Part shown: in pieces, positions 10,726 to 24,115 of the stretch | How positions within the stretch are numbered: the first letter of the stretch is position 1 | Layout: each line of letters opens with the position of its first letter | Origin: Burhinus oedicnemus | Lineage: Eukaryota; Chordata; Aves; Charadriiformes; Burhinidae | Reading direction: 5' to 3' | Length of the DNA stretch: 64,000 nt | NCBI GenBank assembly: GCA_008921705.1 | Contig: VFFE01008908.1 | Span: 2,099,657 to 2,163,656, forward strand | The notes under the pieces: generated by a model | Told to the model about the DNA's origin: nothing | The model's database searches: none | The model's input: the letters and a program-made list of their open reading frames with translations, nothing else | Position numbers and translations under genes: made by a program

Positions 10726-13700
10726 AGAATTAAACCCACCCAAATCCTAGATAAATTGACAGAAAGAGAACAAAAGTTGGCCTACATGCAACAGCATATT
10801 TTTCATGTTAAAAGCATTTCATTCCCTTTTTCTCCTCATATAATACTGCATTGATGTCTGTGACCCATTTGGATGTAAATCAAAATGGATGTGCTAAAAG
10901 CCTGGTTAAAGAAAATGTCTTCACAACAGTGTTCCCATGGCAAGGCAGGACATAATATGCCAGCTACGCTCAGTTTCCATGGCACGAAGGGCCATATATG
11001 TGTCTGGGAAGGAAAACGCACTTCTGAAAAATTGCTTCAAAGTTAGGACGGCTTTCCTTGAGCATTTGCACTGCTACTACCTGCTAATAAATCTGTGCTT
11101 CACCCAGGCTTGTGTGAATAAATTACACAGAAGAATTACATGAGTCTTTTCAGGTTCTTCAGCAAGAAGCAAGTGTCCAAATTAAATGGTGAGCCCTTCA
11201 CATTGATTACTTCTGTATTCTACCAAACGTCCCCAGACGTCATTGGCAAGCTCAGCGACTTCTAGAGAGCCGCTTGTGGTCTAGGCATGACCAAGAGCAT
11301 CACAATCTGGCTCTGTATCTACAGACTGCGTGAGTCTGTTTTAATTCTGCCGTTTTAAATGCTGCATTGATGATCCAAGACCATCTGACTTTCTCAAATG
11401 TGTCTGCAGTGCTGTAAGTAAGGATTGCATTTGTTTCTTTCTCTTTGGTGCAGATGGCGTATAGCATTCCTTCGAATGTGCTTCAAGACTGTGTGAATGA
11501 CACTTATTGTGACACTAATAAAGCGAGGACTGTTTGCTGAACAGCTGTTGGGTACATTGTTCTTTTGTGAGAAAAATGCACCCGTTATGCTAATGGCATG
11601 CACACGCCGCATTGGCCACAAGTTATATCACGCCTCAAAACGCCGCCGTGGAAATCTGTTTTCCTGATACAGCACCTAAGCAAATGGCAGACACATTAGC
11701 GTTATTTAACGATTAGGACTTAATCCCTAAATCAGCCTGATCATTACTCAAAGAGGGAGCAAGGTATGGTAGAACACTTACTACACTGCCTGCAAGGAAA
11801 TGGGTTTAAAGCTGGACCTGGGTTTCATTTACCCTTGACTTACATGCAGCTGAGCACAGCAGAAAAGAAATACTAGACTACTTCTCCAGGAAAAAAGGAA
11901 AGCTGTCACCTACCTGTAGAGCAGGGAAAACCATTTTAGGCCTAGTTTGGCTACACTTCTCTATTTTCTACTTACCCTGTTAAATGGCAACAGATTTGAT
12001 TGTAAATTTTAGGAGGGAAATCGCATGTGGTTTATTGTTTCAATGGTGGAGTTATAAACACGTATTACTGCTGAGAACCCCAGCTGCCTGGGCAGAAGCA
12101 TTCTGTAAACTTTTCATTCTTATTAACTTTAAAAATCAGGTGCAATGAGCTCCAACCAAGATTAGAGTCCTCGCCCTCCACAGAAACTCACCAAGCAGTC
12201 TTTGCACAGCATGCTTCAAGGTATGTCTCAAAGGTGTATCTGCACCGACAACTACAAGCAAGGCTGAGCCCACCCTTGAACCAGACTTGTTCACACACTG
12301 TACTGCCTGTACCAGCCCCCAGAAGTTGAGCTCTCTGGAAGTGGGGAACCAAGAGAAGCAAGCCAACGAGTACACCACGTGCCAATGCCTTCATGTAGAT
12401 CTATAGTTCAGTCCACCAGCAGATTTCCCAAGCTTTGTTCCTCTCAACACAAGTGCCTTGTGCCTGGGGTGACAGCTGAACCGGAACAGCAAAAAATAGA
12501 CCTAAGGAAGTGTAAGACAAACCCCATGCCTGCTCTCCATAGTGTGGGCAGAAACCGGTTTAGGAACAACATGGGGAACTTCTGTTCTGGCCCAACCAAC
12601 CTTCTGCTACTGCTCAGCCTCACAGGCCTGGACTCTCCCCATTCTCTTTACTGCAATGCCCCACGCAGGGTGGAAACGTGCCTGTGTGTACTCTTCAAAC
12701 CATTCTCTTCTCTTGAAGCCACCAAAGCATTCCTCTGCTTGTTCAGCATCTTACACCACTATCCCATGCCACCATAATCATTACAAAATCCCGCAAGAGA
12801 CACCTGCCCGTGTATCTCAGCTCCCTGGCTCTAGCTATTGCCTCTGAAGGTCCAACCAGCTACCTCTCTGGGTAAAACACCTTTCAATTTGTGAGACTTA
12901 CAGATTTGATAACATTATCTTATTGCTAAAGCCAGTGACAAAAAAAAAAAACCACATGGGCTCACTATAGCTGCAAAAAGTCTTAAGAGCTTTAGGTTTT
13001 GCCCAGCACCAAGACAAAGAGGGAAATCCTGGCCCCACTGAGTGCCAGAAGAGCCAGAACATCACCTTGAACATGGTCAGTCCAAGATTTTTATCTTTCC
13101 TTGCGGGTCCTGGGCCAGCAGAGCAGCACAGCCTGTGCCAGCCCTCCCAGAGAGGCTGCGTGTGCAAGAGCAGGACTCGCTGGCACACACAGTCTGCAGG
13201 GTGAAGTCAACCTGACCCTGACATTATATAGTTTTAGCAACGTCCAAGTGTCTCATCTCAGAATCGGACATCTCTAATGAAAAAAGACAAAAGATTCCCA
13301 GGATAGTAGGTTTGTTCTCCTTAAAAAATCAACCAACCAAACAAAAAGCCCCTTGTTTTTTTTAAGTCTACTCATTTGAGACCTCTGTCCTCCTGTTCTG
13401 CCTGTTCGTTCCCTCCTCACTGGCTACCAGAGCCTTTTCTCCAGACATACATTTGGTCTATAAAGAGAGCATTCTCCATGTACAGCTGTGTTGGAGTAAC
13501 TCTCAGAGGCTCTGAAGCGCAGCCAACATGCAGAAATATAAAACCCAAGAGGACAGAGCCTTGTTTCACCTGAGACGGGTTAATCTTACACACAGCCCTG
13601 TTCTCCGAGGGAGCTGACCATTTCCACTCAGACATAAGAAGCAGGCATTTTTGACAAGATGTTTCTGGACTCAAACCTAACCAGAGGCTCTTGATTTTGT

Positions 13701-15685
13701 GGAGGTTTTTTAAATTCTGTTTTGCTGAAAATAACCTGATGCCCTGTATTTCTATAATATCCCCACAGCAGAAGTTAAAGTTGTCTTTTTTCTCAGTTAG
13801 GTCTAAAAGAGAAAAATTATGGATTAAAATGCTGCATGAAACAAATGATAAATCATTTATGTGCTGTTGGTAGGTACTCAGATACAATGATTAGATGTGC
13901 TGAATAAAACGCCTGAACAGAGCAGAATAGAAGATAATACAGAAGGGATGAACTCTACAGCGCTACAGTCATCTGAGTGGAGACTCACACGGCTGGCAGC
14001 AGGGTGAAAGCAAGAGAGTTGCACCAGACTCCCTGTAACACCCAACAATTTCATGCCAAATAGGCAGCCCTGTAATTTGAAATTCCCACAATGAAGAACA
14101 CACATATAATATTTCGAAAGCAAGTTACAGAGGCACCCTGGAAATTCCAGGGCAGCATACAAGGAGACTGTATCTTACAACATTATTCCAAAACCTGAAC
14201 TAATACGGAAGGCAGTGTGCTTGGCTAGTGTTTGGGAAGCACACCACATCTATGTTCTGCTGCCTTTTTCATGGCCAGCTGCCTTTGAGATGGGATCAGA
14301 AGCATTAGCCTCACTTAAAAGAACCTAAATCTGATCAAACTGCCACAGTGGTGCTCCTCTGAGAGTTGGTGTAGCAGAGAACGAATGAGATCTGCAATGC
14401 CCCTTCTTTTCCTGAACTCTGAAAAGAATTCAAAATCATTTTAGCTGCAAGGCTTGGCCTAAAAAGGCAGAGAAGTGCTACACTAACTTAGTCTAGTAGA
14501 GAATTACAGTATCTGTCCTGAAATCTGATACACCGTAGCACACTTTCCTTCTCCCCTTTGGTTTATACCAATAATCTGTGCCTAAAACAAAATATAGAAA
14601 AATGAAGAATTTGGAAGAGAAAGGACATTAAAGCATGCATTATAGCAGTGGATGCTACCTACATCCAAAAAAAGAAGAGTTTGGGTTTAACTGAAATCAT
14701 TACCATTTCTTTACTGTTGTTTCTTAAGTCATTGTGAACTAAGAAAGGAGTCTATTATCTATTTCTAAATTGTGTTCACCTGAGTAACTGGCAGTAAGGC
14801 TTCTATTTGAAGCAGTATCTGTTTCTTGCTAATTACTGCAATACCCACTTTGCCAGCACCCATAGCATACGTAACCTTATAGTTTAGCAATCTATACAAC
14901 GCTCTTGCTTCTTCTTCTTCTGACTTAGTTTGGTGCATGGTGTGTAAGTTTACTCACATAGGACAGCTGGTCTACATTCACAGACGGAAGAAAACTGTGC
15001 ATGTAAACTATGCGGCTAAAGGCAATTGGAAGCATAAAGAATAAACACAGCAGCTTGCAGCAAAGCAGATAGAGAAAATGGGATATAGAAACACCTGATT
15101 TGCTGCCTACAATAAGCCTTTATTAGACTTCTTTAAGCTTAATACTCTGCTGCTGGCTGTAGCCAGCACATACATGAAGGAAAAGGAAACTCTTCTTCCA
15201 TGTGCCTCGCTAGCTGTCCTTTACAGTGGAAAGATATTTTTCCTCATTTTTGTGGTGATTAGCTTGTTCAGGGAATTGTAAGACTTGAGTCTATCATCCA
15301 TCGGTTTATGTAACTTTGTACTAATGGTTTTTAAAATGACACAGCCACAGCACTTGGTCTGTTCTCTTCGGTGAGATGATCCACACACATCATACACAAC
15401 TGCTCCCACTTTTAATTTCTCAAGCAATCCCATTAATACAGTGCAGAGTAGTCCCTCAGACATCTAACCAACGGCCTCAGTAAACTCGTCTATGTTCAGG
15501 CTTTGTGCCATTTGCCTCTCATCCTTTGCACTCCTACTTCTTCGTAATTACTGCCTCTTCCTGCTCCCTTCATGCACCCATAAGAAGCCCTACCCTGAAT
15601 CATACTCCTGTTGATCCTACGGGCCACATCCAGCCTGTTGATGAGACCATAATGGTTTTTTTCCTTTGTCATACTGTCGGACCAA

Positions 15686-15705
15686 TTTTTTTTTTTTTTT
15701 TTTTT
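15686..15705. repeat. T20 homopolymer
   Basis: Twenty consecutive T; no adjoining retroposon body recognised. Confidence 0.95.
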
Positions 15706-16774
15706 AAGAGCTTCATTCAGATAAACAAAACGTATTCTGCTTTCACTGCCTGGCTCTGATGTGACAAACCTTGAGCTCTCACCATGTGCTGAGCCAAAGT
15801 GACTGGAGCACGCAAGACTGATTTTTGCCATTTTCTACTCTTTGTTTCACAGGCAGAAGAATGTATTGCAACTTGTCCGTGGAACAAACTAACTCAGTTT
15901 TGTTTCTCTTCAGATCTGCACTGACCTCTTTAGATTAAACATGATGTCTCATGCTAAGTGACTCATTCCTATAGCTAGCTAAATTCAAACTGTCTTCCTT
16001 AAAGCCTGCAATCTAAACAATACATTTTATTGTCACAGCTACGTGGACATTAGTTAAAACAACTTTATATTCTGAAAACAGCTACACGATGTTGCTGTTT
16101 CATGTGGTTTTGGCAAGAACACTGCACTTTTTCTCTTTAAGCACTGCCACCTCTTGCTCCCAAACACGGCTGCTGCACTAACAATTAGCAGGTCGGGCCA
16201 GTATCGCTGCCGAAGAGTTTACAGAAAGCCATTCCTAGACACTGGCAGGGAAACAGATTCCTAATAAGGCAGCCAAAGCTAGCCTGTGCAATGGGACGAT
16301 ACCCAGACACCACATCAGGCTGAGCTCGTGAAGCACCTACAGAATCCCCTACGAAACACAGCTCAGTTCTATGAAAGCTCTTGATATATTTCATGCTCCT
16401 CCTCCTGTGGACTCCCCTTTGTATTTGACACCCTGAAGCCTCTAGATGCAAACATTCGCACTGTGGGCTCGTCTCTCTGGAACAACCCAAGCTACTGACA
16501 CACAGTGAGAGGACAAGCCATTGTCCCAATCAAGCATACAAGGACCAAGGAGAACATTAGCCCTCCTCCCTCAATAGAAGCAGCAAGGGGCAAGGAAGAT
16601 TGTCACTCGTTCCCATCCTTCTCAGTACCTCTGCCCAGTTCCGGTCTCAGTGCCAAGCTTTCTCAGAAGTCCAGAACCCTTAACAAGAAGAAAATTACTC
16701 TCCTCCAGCTCCTCTCTTATAAATATTATATTTTGCTTCAATGCTTTTAACGATCTGCAATAATTTCTGTGCTC

Positions 16775-16900
16775 CCAACCCAGGATCTCAAAGCACCTGG
16801 AAAACCCTGACTTTCCTCCTTCTTTTGCAGTCAGTTAAAGGAAAACCAGAAGGACAGAGAAATAACATGACTTCCAATCCGACTCAGTGCTCAAAAATCT
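16775..16900 (-). mobile_element. MIR-like SINE relic, reverse orientation
   Basis: CCAGGATCTCAAAGCACCTG and, about 60 bases on, a TTAAAGGAAAACCAGAAGGA segment with ACAGAGAAATAACATGACTT. This parallels the reverse complement of MIR (GATGAGGAAACTGAGGCACA, GAGAGGTTAAGTGACTTG). Judged by eye. Confidence 0.4.
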
Positions 16901-17486
16901 AGACCCTGACTCTGTCCATGATAAACAAAGAAACCACCCGGTGGGAGAACAGCTCATCATTCTGCAAGACTGCACTACTAAAACATCATCTAATTGACAC
17001 CTTCTTTAAATGACCTTTGAATAAAGCACATGCAGCCAATCAAAACAGCTTGTCAGTGATGCACTGAGAGTCTCTCCCTGTCTACAAAATCAGGCTCAAT
17101 CAGTTTTCTCTGTGTCATTCGCAATTTCCTGTTACCTTGAAGAGTGGAAGGCTAAAAAAATTAAAATAAAATAAAAGAAAAAAATTTCACACAACACAAC
17201 ACGGTTCCCACTCTTCTTTAATCAGTAAAAAAAGCTAGAGCAGAAAATAAGATTTCTGGCATGTTGGGGAGTAAAATTTAGAGTGCATGCCACATTATCC
17301 GTGCTTAGATATTCCCTGTTATTTTTCAGATGTTCAGGCAAATGATCTTCACATGAACAGGTAGTTTGGTACGTACTTACTGATTCTTGGATGTGCCCAT
17401 AATTGCGATAATCAAGTTAGTTAAGTTACCATGGAAAGCCTTTGTGAAATGTATAACTTACATCTCTATCATTAAAAAGGACTTAC

Positions 17487-17531
17487 CTTTAAGGACTCCC
17501 AGAGGGGAAATTGTACCAGAGAGAAAGGAAT
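17487..17531 (-). CDS. SLC25A26: SLC25A26 internal mini-exon (transmembrane helix 4), 45 nt
   Basis: Fifteen codons reading IPFSLVQFPLWESLK, identical to human residues 152-166 from memory. Joined to the previous exon it gives L-R-E-I-P-F-S, the conserved R-x-x-P kink region and hydrophobic face of helix 4 in SLC25 carriers. The acceptor is very strong: a pyrimidine tract (TTTCTTTCTTTTCCCACCTC) followed by TCCAG. The donor AAG/gtaagt is near consensus. Both ends are phase 0. It sits 35.4 kb downstream of the 48-nt exon and 11.6 kb upstream of the next exon, so it is an isolated 45-nt exon in about 47 kb of intron. Confidence 0.95.
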
Positions 17532-20500
17532 CTGGAGAGGTGGGAAAAGAAAGAAACCAACAACATAATGTTACAAAAGCAAATTAGGGTGGCATGTTCC
17601 TCGACTGGCTAAATTAGGAACGGTTATTGTTCACTCAGTGAACTGCAGCTTATTAAATTTACAAATCTTTAAGGACACTTAATGTACATTGCCATTAAAT
17701 GACTGGTTTCACAAAAGCAGTTTTACTTTGTTTATCACATTCCCTGCTGAGAGGTTAATGTATTGTTACCAGGGTGGCCTAGAAGAGCAATAAGCAGTAT
17801 GAGCTAGTGCAGGGACATTCTTGGTTTGACGCTCAGCCAAGAAAGTCATAAAGATGGTTCTAGAAACACGGTCCCAAGGCCAGGAACACAGCTTGGCAAA
17901 AACACTTCTTCGGCAATACACACTCTCACAAACGCTGAGCTGAAAACAGTTGTGCTCCAACCAGGGCTTTGCAGGTTGGGCTTCAGCTGCAGAGACTTTC
18001 CTGAACACCTCCCAGCAATCTCACATTAACAAGCTCCCCTGAGAATTAAAAGCAGGTTGTGAAGAGCTACCACAACCCAGCCAAAACCCAAGGGAGAAGG
18101 CTTGGTGGTTCTCTTCTCATCACCTATAACGAGGGGTTCTTCCATACAGCAACAGCCTGTACCTCTACCTAGGCTCATTCCTGCTGCCATGTGTCTCCAG
18201 CTGTGCTTGTGCGTTTCCAGGTTCTTTACAGAACTCTCTTAACAGAGCGGAAAAAAGCAAACATACTTCTCCCTCAGCTCTGTAGATTGTGCAGGGCCAA
18301 CATGTAGTAAGTCAGTTCTTACCATAAACAGAGTGATTCCTTACAAGAAGAGACATTGCTTTCCAAGGTTTTGCCTTTCTTCTCGTTTTCTCCTCATCCA
18401 ATCTCTCCACTAAGTTCTTGTGGCTCTTCCTCCTCTTTCACCTCTCTGACAAGCCCTGTCCAGTATGTACCTCCGGTACCAACCCTGCTTTTGGTATCTC
18501 CAGCCCAGGTATCTATCTCAAGACATCTCGGAGGAAGGAATCCTTGTGAAAATACTAACCTGTGCCAGGATCGCCCTACAGCTGTATCTGCAGGTCTGCT
18601 TTGCCCCTTCCTAAACGCTCCTGCAGCTCTCTCTTCCACTTCAACAGCTGGTCAGCCCCAGTTTCAAATCTTCTTCCAAGTATCTATTTTCTTCTCCTAC
18701 TCTTATCTTCCTTCCCCAAGCATGATCCATGTCGGATTAATTTTCCCCCTTATGTAGGCTGATTTTGTAGTTTGTCCATCATTTTGTTAGCCTCAGAAGG
18801 CCCTTACGCACCTTTTGCCATGAAAAGTAGTACACCCTCAAAATGGGTCACACAACATAAATATTTGCTTCTTGTAGCATGAGTAATGTCAGGTTAAAAT
18901 CATTCACTACAGAGATATGAACGGCTTATTATATCCAAATTTCAGCTACACAAAGGAATCTGAAATGGCACATCCATTCAACATCACAAGAGTTAAAAGA
19001 GTATTGTCTGCTTCACTGTGTTGCAACTAATGATTAATAAATGAGTCTATTAAGTTAATCTGCCAGGCAAAACTAAGGTTGACAGACACCTGCCACAGAA
19101 AATTTGTTATCTATTCAGGCAGGAAATGGCAGTGAGAAGAAATCAATGTCACTGCTGTACATTGAGCTGACAAACTGAAATCTCAGAGGAAGTTTGTCAT
19201 CTTGAACAATGAGCGATATCCCTGGTGGCATCTCAGAGCCCCACAATAAAGGTCAGACATGGCTCTTATTTATCAGGGCCTTGAAACTCTACTGTAGCAA
19301 TTAAATTTTGTTTTTAATACTGGGTGAAAAAGTCCAACTATTTGACAGTAATGTGTGGTAATATATTTATAAGAAGATGTATCTATCTCCACATGCTGCT
19401 GCATCATTGTTGAATTGGAGTTAAATGGCATGATTTCTTTGCAATGTAAAATGAAAAGCAACAAAATTTTCTATTATCTAGGCCAAAAACCAGAAACAAT
19501 ATCCAATACATTTGCTTCAAATTTGTTAAAAAAGAGAAAAGGAAACGCTCTGTATCCAGCTGTACACCAAACAAAACAAGCTTTCAAATACAGTCTCCGA
19601 GTTTTGCTTTTTTTATACTCGTGAATGAGTGGTAAAATTATGCAGCTGTTAATAAGACAACAAGGGAAGCTTTTGACATAACCCCCTTTTTATTTCCTAG
19701 CTAGAAGCATTTTAATCAAAGAGGAAATTTCTTCACGACTGCTGTTTGATTTTCGGCGTTAGTGGTGTTTGCTTTGCATGTCCCCCTCAGCGGGGACCAG
19801 AACTGGATGGGAATTACTGGGTTCACTTTTCCCCGTGCGCCCCATGAGATGCTGCGACTCGCAGGCTTCCAAGGTGCCTGGGAAGGTTTCGGATGTAGGT
19901 TGGTGGGATCTGCACAGCCACTGGGCTCCCTCCTGTCTAAGACGCCTGCAGGAATAAGGGCCTAAACATTCACTGAGTCACACTAATAGAATTTGAAAAC
20001 TTGCAAACATCAAGCAGAGCAGCACCTTTGCCTGCACTAAGAAGATCCTAACAAGATATGTCCTCCGTTTCTCACAGTCAAAGCCTCCATTGGAGCCTGT
20101 TTGACATCCTGATTTAAAAAAAAAAAAAAACCACACAAGCAATTGCATGGGTACTGGAACAAAAGGGAGTCTGGCTTCCTGCGGATTTGGTTTTTGTCAT
20201 CAGATTCTCTAAAGCCAAATAATTTCCAAGCCCAATTCGCCGATCTTCCCGCGACAGGGACCTCCATCACATTTCCTCTCGACTATTCCACAGCCCCCGG
20301 TTTGAAAGTTCAGTTCCCACTGCAAGCCTTCCCTCAAACCCTTTAATTGCCTTTATTTTCCCCTCGCGCACACATTCTCAAGAAACTTATAGGAACTTCT
20401 ATTTCTCTTTGCAGCCTCTGCCCTTCCGCCACATTTCCGTGGCCAACACGTCGCCGGGCAGCGCAGGCTGCTGGGTGTTGGTGTGCGCATACACCCTGTT

Positions 20501-20992
20501 TGCATAAGCCTTGTTTCCCTAAGAGACCAGACTAAACAGCCCACACCCAAAAGCAGGATTAATATATGCAAAAAGAAATAGCTCTGCAAGGGTAACTCAT
20601 CCAGCCACGAAAAAGCCTTTAGATGGCTTATTGCCCTTTATTTCTCTACCATGACAGACGTGAAAAAATCTCGCAGTCTGGGGACGCTTCTTAATTGGAA
20701 CACTTATAGCATGTCATTCCTTTGCATATTTTGCTTTTTAAAAGAAAAGCTCTTCAGCAATGAACAGAATCACACCCTGCCAGGCAGCGATATTTATGCC
20801 TGAAATAGGCTAAAGCAACAATAAAAATGTGGTCCACACATGTGGGTAACTCTCTGCCAGCAAACATGAAACCCTGGCGAGTTCCACCAACTCATTGGAC
20901 CCGAATATAAAATAGACAGAAAGTACCAGTTCTCATGTCTGGCCTAAAGTTATATAATGGTGCTGTTTGTTCAACAGAGTCGACTCTTACAC

Positions 20993-20993
<1 letters not shown>

Positions 20994-21027
<34 letters not shown>

Positions 21028-21110
21028 NNNNNNNNNNNNNNNNNNNNAAAAAAAAGAAAAAAAGAAAAAAAAGAAAAAAGAAAAAAAAAAGTAGAAAAAA
21101 GTAGAAAAAA
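20994..21110. other. A34, assembly gap (20 N), then A-rich/GAAA tract
   Basis: A34 at 20994-21027, N at 21028-21047, then A-rich sequence with single G interruptions and a twofold 10-bp repeat GTAGAAAAAA at 21091-21110. Simple repeat with unresolved length. Confidence 0.97.
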
Positions 21111-22037
21111 GTTTTTCTGGAGGGACAATGTTGACCAGCGAAGGGGAAAGACACAGTCAGAGATCTGGCATGACTGCGCGTTCCCAGCACATGGGAAAAA
21201 GAGAAGCACTGAGGCAGATGCACAAACTCAATGCAGGCTGGATTGATTTAAGAGAGCCTGATGATCACAGAGCCTTAACTTTGCACACGCGTGAGACAGA
21301 CCATCTTCGAGCTATTGAAGGCTCTTTCCTCAAAGAAACAGTATTAGCAGCCTTCAACACCCCCCTCCCCCCCTTTTTTTTTGCACCAGCCCCCTACTTT
21401 GCTGGGAGGACGGAATAACTATTAGAAACTGTAGAACATTAGCCACAGAAGTCGATCTTACTGTACTTCAAACAGGAGCCGGACTGGCCGGCCCTTAATT
21501 AGACAAATAATATCCATGTTCTCCCGTTCAACAACAAACAAGCACTAAAGGAGATGCGCATTTTGGTATTCCTTCTCGAAAACAACATACCAAAAAAATC
21601 CTCAACAAGAAAATTAATATGCTGACCGATTTGTACATGCTGTTTTCAAGGCACAGATAAAAATCTTGTAGGATAAAAGATGAGTTTAGCAGCTCTAGAA
21701 GAATGAAGGTATTGTTTAACAGGAAGCAGATGTATGTCAGATGGCAAACTCATTAAAGTGTCCCATCGTTAAAGGAAACGGGATAACAACGAGCCATCTG
21801 AAAAAACCTGAACTGATCAGGAAATACACAAGCCGCAGCTAATCTCCTATTTATTGGTAGGTAATGCCTTTAAGTCATGCACATGCATTGAGTTTAGGAC
21901 CATGAAGGACTGATCTTTGTTCTCATGAAAAAAAACATAGGAGCAGAACCCCAGAGCATGGAGTGGAGCATTTCTGGAAGAAGTCTTCTGAGGAAAAACT
22001 CGAACATTTGGAGAAGCTATTACATGAGAAAGTGGGT

Positions 22038-22061
22038 GCACACACACCACACACACACACG
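22038..22061. repeat. CA microsatellite
   Basis: Interrupted (CA)n, TGCACACACACCACACACAC continuing CAC. Probably polymorphic. Confidence 0.85.
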
Positions 22062-22714
22062 GTTATGTGCCGCTGTCTGGGCAGCACGTCAGTTCGCTAA
22101 CTTTGAAGGCATTTTAATGTACATTTTACATGCGTGTAACATTTTAAATGTAAGTATAATTACAAAAATGCCTTATGAAAGGCACCTATCAAGGGAGAGC
22201 CTCTAAATACAAACTTTTAAATTCTAAAAAAAAAAAATTATAGGCAGACACCAGACTGACAGCTTTGCAGTATCCCAGGGTTGAACAGTTCCTCAAATGA
22301 GAATTTTGCACAAGATACAAGAACCAGAGAACAAGGAATCAAACACACAGCATGTTTGATTCACAAGGCAGGTGGATGTATGGAGCGGGGTGAGAGTATT
22401 GCTTCATCCAGCAAATATTCAATCAAAGCAACTTGACAACAGTGCAGCTGTAATTGCACTGACATCAGCATAGGAACTCGTGTCCTCAGAGTAACAGCCA
22501 CAAAAAATTAACAGACTGGAAAGAAACGTGTTTCTGCCTTCCTGGATGTATCTCAACTTAGAGCAGTTTTGTTACAAATGTCGTTACCACATTACGATTA
22601 CAAATATAACACAGCAGCTCTCACCATAAAAATAAAACGCCTCTCTCACCAGGACATTTCTGAATGTCACTAAAAAAATTTCCATGGGAAAAATCCATCT
22701 CTGCCTTTGCTTAT

Positions 22715-22790
22715 GGGCCTGACCCAAAGTTCACTGAAGTCGCTGGGAATTTTGCACATGTGGCTTTGACAGCTTTGGGATCAGAACCCA
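22715..22790. repeat. Short palindromic ancient repeat (MITE-like)
   Basis: A 76-bp element whose ends are imperfect inverted repeats. The left arm starts GGGCCTGACCCAAAG at 22715. The right arm, read on the minus strand from 22789, starts GGGTTCTGATCCCAAAG. The inner parts (TTCACTGAAGTC against CTGTCAAAGC) are also related. The wording resembles a family of degenerate palindromic elements I have seen in reptile and bird introns (phrases such as GATCCAAAGCCCATTGAAGT). No coding capacity. Family name not recognised with certainty. Confidence 0.45.
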
Positions 22791-23172
22791 CGCTCGAGGT
22801 GGAGAAAAGAGGAGAGAGCGGATGCAAGGGTTCTAGCATACAACACAAGGATCAACTAATTCGGATCCTATTGTGTCCTTCCCAGGATGCACAGACTCAG
22901 ACTCACGGTGAGAGCAGGATCTAGGATGTGCTCTTTTTAACTTCTTAAGCAGGAACAGCTACAAATTCCCTGTTTTTGCAGAAGCGGGCACAACAGCCCT
23001 ACTAGTAGCTGTATTTGACCCCAAGCTGTGTACCTATAAGTACAACTTAAAGTCCCAATAAAGTCAATGCAAACTAAGCAAATTCTTTTGTATGTATTAC
23101 CAAATATGAACTTGTGTTTTGCTGCATTGATAGCCTGGATGATTTGGTATTCCTGTATACTTGCCTTTTGTG

Positions 23173-23220
23173 AAAAAAAAACAAAACCAAAACAAAACAA
23201 AACACAACAGAACAAGACAA
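23173..23220. repeat. (CAAAA)n-like A/C-rich tract
   Basis: An A-run then repeated CAAAA/CCAAAA units decaying into CACAACAGAACAAGACAA. Simple repeat. Confidence 0.85.
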
Positions 23221-23844
23221 CCAAATGTTGCTTTAAACAAAACACCCCACAAATACTATGAGAAAATTATTCTGTCAAAGCTAGTGCAAAACCAACGCTA
23301 ATGGAACAACTACTATAAACTGCCAAGTTGAAACTTCTTTCTTTGAAGTGCATGACCCATGCAGCACAGTTTATCTATCTTACACCGTTATCTCCATCAT
23401 GTGGCGGAGAGAAAAAATGCAGATTAACGTCAAATTTAGGAAATGCTATTCATGTAAAGATATTTTACTTATCTTAAACACATGTATACACACTTAGGTG
23501 TATACACATTCAAAATTTTGTGAGTATCTCACAAAATGGGGTGTTGCTAAGCTTCCTTCTGTGACTGCTATTTTCAGCTATTTAGGAAGAGCCAGATCTG
23601 CGTTGCACACCACAGCTAGAAGCAGCAATAGCCTTATCCTGCAAGGTGCTCGCAGTTTCATGGGCAGCACCCCAACGGGTGCCAATGAAACGATGCTCAG
23701 GGGAAACACAGGAGAAGCTTCAGCAGGCCAGGGCGAGCAGTCTGTCTACAGCAGCCTAACTGGGGAGTCACTGCAGGTGAAGTTAAAGGACTGATCTTCA
23801 CAGACTCTTCGGAAGAGTTTGCCACGTGTGATCTCGGTTGCTGA

Positions 23845-23895
23845 ATAGGAGTTGGTTCTGCAAAGCACTAAAACACATGTCTAATTTCCCACCTC
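23845..23895. repeat. Ancient repeat relic related to the one at 25290
   Basis: TTGCTGAATAGGAGTTGG, then TTCTGCAAAGCACTAAAACA, then CATG. It shares TTGCTGAATAGGA and GCAAAGCACT with the segment about 1.45 kb downstream. Confidence 0.3.
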
Positions 23896-24061
23896 TTTAC
23901 AGAGAAGCAGTTAAATATGTCCTTAAGTCCTGTACTGAATAGTCGGACTATCCTGTGTGCCTGAAATAAGACCGGACTATTAGCTCTCCCTCACCTACTT
24001 TCCTTATTTTTTACTAAACAGTTGCATTGCTTTAGCCCAACTGCACAACATGGTCTTGCAG

Positions 24062-24115
24062 AAGTCACTGAGTGAAATGACTTGCCCGTGTTACATCGGG
24101 GGACCTACTAACTTA
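24062..24115 (-). mobile_element. Possible MIR-like relic, reverse orientation
   Basis: GTGAAATGACTTGCCCGTGT with TACATCGGG downstream recalls the MIR reverse complement (TTAAGTGACTTGCCCAAGGT, CACACAGC). Only about 30 bases are convincing. Confidence 0.3.

Larger units (their letters stand above)
5900..17486 (-). other. SLC25A26: SLC25A26 intron, about 11.6 kb
   Basis: Bounded by the donor of the 45-nt exon (gtaagt) and the acceptor of the 70-nt exon (cag). It contains an old CR1 3' fragment at 8061-8277, a short ancient palindromic repeat at 10650-10725, a T20 run at 15686-15705, a MIR-like relic at about 16775-16900 and an A-rich patch at about 17154-17182. The open frames at 7583-8041 and 13417-13887 resemble no protein I know and lack any gene-like context. 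Nothing else specific was seen. Confidence 0.8.

Noticed and set aside
13417..13887. 156-codon open frame on the minus strand
   Set aside because: Composition looks random, with no motif or family resemblance.
14907..14924. Short CTT repeat
   Set aside because: Only four or so units; ordinary.
20892..21246. Open frames across the poly-A and N gap
   Set aside because: They are mostly poly-Lys or poly-Phe from a homopolymer and contain gap letters.
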